Shown here: one piece after another, positions 20,901-26,900 of the stretch
How positions within the stretch are numbered: the first letter of the stretch is position 1
Layout of the letters: each line of letters opens with the position of its first letter
NCBI GenBank assembly: GCA_905116865.2
Contig: CAJHNH020000504.1
Location: forward strand, 62,001-126,000
Direction: 5' to 3'
DNA length: 64,000 nt
Source of the DNA: Candidula unifasciata
Taxonomy: Eukaryota > Mollusca > Gastropoda > Stylommatophora > Geomitridae
The notes under the pieces: generated by a model
Databases searched by the model: none
What the model was told of the DNA's origin: nothing
What the model saw: only the letters and a program-made list of their open reading frames with translations
Translations under genes and position numbers: made by a program

Positions 20901-23900
20901 GGGGGGGGGAGGGGGGGGGGGGGGGGTGGTTTGTGTTAGGACCAGTTGCTGTATTTTTTTGGAGCGTTAAAAGCACTAGCATGCTGAAATATACAACACA
21001 CGATATCAATGTTATCGCGGAAAACTCCTCTGACCTTGTAGGAAGGTTACGAGGCTCAGGAACCAATCAGAAGTGACCTCGTGTGTATATAGGCAGGGGT
21101 GTGGGGGAGATTAACGTTACGTGTTCCACTTTTGTTTATAATTTCTTGCAGTTTATTTGATTAAATCTCCCCCCCCCCCCCCCCCCCCCCCCCACCTCTC
21201 TCTTTATTTTTGATATTGTGTCGATCTGGTGTTTGCAGCATGAAGCTGTCAACCATGGCCATGACACCATAGCTGAACTACTCCTAAACTATGGAGCAGC
21301 TGTCAACACCCCAGGCTTTGACAATGACACCCCCTTGCATGATGCAGTCAACAATTATCATCTGGAGTGTGTTAGACTGCTAGTGTCAAGAGGAGCCAAC
21401 ACATTAGCAAGGTAACAATGATTAGTTAGAACAGATTTGTGTAACAATACCAGTAAAAAATATGTTGTTTAATTATGATGGTCAGCATGTATCATTTACG
21501 AAGTGTCAGCCTCAGGCACTAAACTGAACCTGTCTTAGGCACTAAACTGAGCCTGTCTTCTGCACTAAACTAAACTTGTCTTAGGCACTAAACTCAACTT
21601 GTCTCAAGCACTGAACTGAACTGGTCTTAGGCACTAAATTGAACCTGTCTTAGGCACTAAATTGAATCAGTATCAAGTACTAAAACTGACCAGTCTCAGG
21701 CACTAAACTATATCTGTCTTAGGCACTAAACTGAACTTGTCAGACACTAAACTGAACTTGTCTTAGGCACTAAACTGAACCATGTCTTAGGCACTAAACT
21801 GAATCTGTCTTAGGAACTAAACTGAATCTGTCTTAGGCACTAAACTGAACCATGTCTTAGGCACTAAACTGAATCTGTCTTAGGAACTAAACTGAATCTG
21901 TCTTCTGAACTTGCACAGTCCATGGCAACAGCACTAGCCATGCCATGCGTCCCTAAATCCTGAGGCTCAAGACCTCCCACACCAACCTAAAAGCCAGTAA
22001 ATACGGAGAGTAGTGACAGTTTTTTGACTAATGGTGGTTGTAAGTTTTACATAAGGGCAAGGGATATTTAAAACACAGTAATTTTACTTAACCTGCTTAC
22101 AGTCGGGGGAAATACATCAGTGTTATCACTGCATTCATGTTTTATTGTGACTGTAGGAATATACATGGAAGGACACCTCTAGATCAAGCACAGACAGATG
22201 AGATGCGAGAAATGTTACTGACTGCCTCTAGCACATCATTGCCAGCAGCAGACATCAACACATCAATGGTTTGTAGTTGTTTACATTTTTATTGATTAAA
22301 TATAGATGTTTCTGGTTCTACGGTTGAAGTTTCATTAACCTTACAACCAACAATAATTGTGTTCTGTGGTGAACTGGTTGTGTGAAGAATTTTGATAGTG
22401 ACCATTCAGTACCAGAAACATGCAGAAGTGGAGTCAGAGGTCCATGGAAGTTTATATTTTCTGTAAACTTTTTGAATGAAGTAGGTCCCTGTGTGGGTCC
22501 TGGGAGGTTTTTGGGAGGAAAAAGAATAGACCCACTGGCCCTTAACAAGCATGTCAAAAGAAGGCGACTCCCCACGTGGGTTCCAGAGCCCCATTGTGGC
22601 GGATAACAAGAATAGACCCACTGCCTCCCCAACAAACATGTCAAAGGAGTCGAGTTATTGGGAGCTTTCTTCAAAGTTGGAGTGCATCTGCCTGAGCCGC
22701 AAGGAACAACCAACTGCACATAAATAAGCCAGTAAAATAGATGTACATGCAAAACTCAGGCCTTGGCACAAAGCCAAAATCCATACAAACAACCAGGACT
22801 TCTTCTGGAGCTTACAGCCAGTGACCAAAGTAGAAGAAGAAGATAAAAGGTGACCAATTAAGAGAATTGCTAAGATTGGATGTGTTGTAAATTACAACAC
22901 AATATGCCAGCTGTACTTTTATGGGCAAATGCAGAAGTTTGAAGAAGGAGAGGCTGGCCGTGTGGTTAGTATGCTGGGATCTCGTTTGACCCAAATTTGA
23001 GTCATCAATAGGGCGATGTCAAGTTTTTCTGTCATGGCAAAATAAGAAACTAACCTGCACAATTTTTGGTGACTAAACTCTCTGTCTAGAGCAAGGCCTG
23101 GTGTGTAAATGACTTTACCCCTTAATTTCACTGATAGCATAACGTGCTCTCTTATTTTTTCAATATTTATTCAGAACATGCTAAAGAAGTCTGGTTTCCC
23201 CAAATCATCACTACTGCTGTGTATATTACCACTTTGATTGTAATTAATTCACTTTTTCATCATGTTTTTTTCCCTTCTCTTCGCATATCTTCCATTAAAC
23301 CTTGTTTCTTAAAGATTCAAGACTTCCCTAACCTACACTGCCCTAACAAGTGGTAAATACAGGCAGTATAGGACAATTCTGTTGTACAAAGATCACAGTA
23401 CCCTTTAGGGTTGGAAATCCTGTAAAGCACAGAATCATGTTTCTTGTGCCCACTGTGGGTTCCTGGGGTCCCATTGTTGGGAAAACAAGAATAGACCCAC
23501 TGCTTCCCTAACAAACATGTTGTAGCAGTCGACTAATTGAGAGCTTCCTTTGAAGTCGGAGTGCATCTACCTGAGCAGCAAGGAACAACGAACTGCACAC
23601 AGATAAGTAACTTAAATGATTGTGCACGCAAAACTGGCCATGACACAAAGTCCAAGTCTAAGTGGATGAACAACCAGGACTTTCTGCTGGAGCTTACAAA
23701 CGGTGAACAGAGAAAGAGATGTTTTGTTTTTGTTTTTTAAACTGGAAAGGAGATTTAAAACATTTATTTGAATACATTTAAAAAAAGTAAATTTGTAAAT
23801 ATTTTTATTTCCCTTTGTTGAAATGAAAATGATGTTTTATTTTAAAATTAGGTGGCAGAAGTTGGTGATCAGCCCTTATGCCTGCTTGGCACGGCGCTTT

Positions 23901-26900
23901 CCAAGAATGAACATTCACTGTTGCTAAAGTGTGCTAAAATGTTAAGGGCCAAGGTGGTTGATGATTTTTCCACTGAAGGTAACTTTTGTTTCATGTCTGT
24001 GCTTGGTAAAACAGCTCAGTGCTGTATAGTGCAGTGGGTTAAATAGGTTTGTGTATTTTTCAGCTCAGTATAATGGGAAGGAAAAAAACAACAACACAAC
24101 AATGAGCAAGTAGAAGTTGATTGTCAAAGTTAGTTTCATGTCTTTTACATGGCATTGCGAACAATTTATTGGCTGTTGTGGGTTTTACTGGGCTCGGGCA
24201 TAGGCTCAGTCTGAGTGCCTGAGACTAGTTTACTGTTTGAGGTCTGGGTTGCAGACCAGGAGCTGTCACAGATTTAAAAAGAAATACTGACAGCAAACCA
24301 TGACTGTTTTTTCTTCTTAGCACTCTGAGCCCTTGAGGTTTATTGCTGCAGATATCACCATTTTTGATTCATCTCTGTAACTGGCCTTATTTTTCCAGTT
24401 GGTGACCCTAAGTGTTTGTATATCTGCCAGTATATTATCTCTCCACTGACCTTTTGGTTAGCAATCAGCTCTTTTAGGTACAGTTTTTTAAATACAGTTA
24501 TTTCCCTGCATGATTGCAGTTTGTAGGATTAACATCTCAAGGAAGAAAATCAAACCGGTACAAATCCCAGAAACCCTGTTCAACCTTGTAGCCATACTGC
24601 ACAGTTATACTGGGGTGCCACAAGATGTTTATGGAGTAACATATAGTCCAGTGTGAGTGGGTCTGTCTGTTGGGTACATTTGTTGTCTCTGTGTTATCTA
24701 CATTCTCTCTGTATGCCCCACTCATTGCATTCTGTTAACCCTTAAGATGCTGGTAAGAAGTATTGATTTAAACATGAATTTCATTGCACCCCATGACCTA
24801 TCTTATAATATGTACATTTCAGTCAGCCATCTCGTCACAGGTGTGAATGCTGAAGGCAGGTGCCCAAGAACTCTCAAGTATCTAAATGTTGTTCTTGCTG
24901 GACAGTGGGTTGTTAATACCAAATGTAAGTTAAACATCTTAACTAAACATAACAAGGAATGCTAAATATAACACAAAATGTGACTAGAAAGCTCAACGGA
25001 GGGAATGGAACAGACACACGCAAACATAACCGAACGTTCTGACCAAAGTCTTTATCAATAGGGTACTAAATACAGCACAAACTGACTGCAGAACTCAGCG
25101 GACAAGACAAGAGAGCTAATAAGAAAAACAAAGTCAACATAAACCAATAAGTCTGTAGGTTTATTTCATATTAGAGAAGCATTCACATGTGAATCACGTA
25201 GCCAAATTTATGCCATCATCTGCAAAAGTTGTAAAAGGTATATATTGGGGAAACCAGTATGAAGCCAGCAGATCACTTCCATGAACATCTGGCTGACATT
25301 TGTAATAAGGCTCTTAAACCTGTCTCCCTCAATTTCAGCAGTTCTGACCACCAAGGCGAAAATGATATCTTAGTCACTGCTATTAAATCTTGCTCCGGTG
25401 ATCAAACCAGCCGCTACTCATTAAAAAATCGTTTTATCCATAGTTTTGACGTTCTTAGTTTGGAGGGATTAATATTCAGCACGGCTTTATTTACTTGTTC
25501 ATTTATTTAACTTCATATTTCTCCCCCTCTTTTTACATACACCTTCTTACTTATTTCGTATTGTATTCTAGTCTTTCTTATTCATATATACCCCCCCCCC
25601 CCCCAAATACGTTGGTCCTTTACTAGCTCTGTTGTCTTGTACCTTGAGTTCTCCATTCACAGTTTGTGCTGTATTTAGTACGTTGATAAAGACTGGTTGA
25701 AACGTTTGGTTGTGTTTGTGGGCATCTTTTCCATTCCCTCCGTTGAGCTTTCTAGTCACTTTTTATGTTATATTTAGCATTTCTTGCAATTAGCTCGATT
25801 GCAGTCTCCCCTTATTTACATCATCACTTTAGACATAACAAGGACCGAGGTATAACTTGTAAAACACAATTTCAGACAACTTCATAAGTAGTCTGTAAGT
25901 AGAATATAAATGGAGTCATCCACCGGTTTACTAATTTTGTTTCTTTTAAGACTTTATTATTTCTGCAAATGTGCTGAATTATTTTACTATATTTTTGTAA
26001 CTTTTTGGAAATGCACTTTACATAAAAACTAGGATTTTTAATGTTTACAATTGTTGTGTTAATAATATCTAAGTCAAATTAATTTTTTTCTTGGTTTAGA
26101 CATTCCAGTTTTTACAACAAACACTATTAGGAAATAGAGGTAAAGGTAAAGTCATGAGATGTGAACCAGCGTCATTGCACACGGTTATAAACCATAGGTG
26201 CTCTGCCGCCAGTAAGGACAGCTGATTAGGAACTATCTGCCTGTGTCGCCGTCTGCATGCAACTCTAGCTACAGCGATGTTCCTCCATTTACCCCAGAGT
26301 GTCAACTTTGGTACCCATTTCCTAGAGGCTGGGTGAACCCCGGGAACCGCCCGGTTTGGAACACCGGCATTGTGCTGCAGTGAGTGGCAGCTGGATTTGA
26401 AAGCGAGTCTCCTATCGACTGCGCCAACGCGGCTCCCAGGGGAAAACAAACAGTAACCGATTATTTGACTCATAATGTGTTTTTAAAAATGAGAATGAAC
26501 TTTCTGCATAAAACTATTTGAGCAAGAGTTATAATAAGATATGGTAGCCACATAATGCAGCAGCTAGAAATCTGCGTGATAGCTCAAAGATTTCGGGTTG
26601 AAATCCACATAAAGGCTGATTGAAAAAAAAATATAGCTGGGCTTTCAGATCAGCCCAGCCTAAACTAGGAACAGGAAATGTCCTGGGAATTGAAGGTGGC
26701 TGGCCTGATGTTTACATAAAGCGCCTAGAGCCGACTGGTCCTCAGTGTGGGTCTTGCACCATATGCCCATTGTGTAAATGGCATAAGAGTCCTTTATACT
26801 TACTTACAATTTGTAGATATAAAGTTTATAGTCTTTATCTTTATTCACTTTTACAGTTGTTCAGTATAGTGATATATAAATGGAAGGTTGTGGTTGAATT

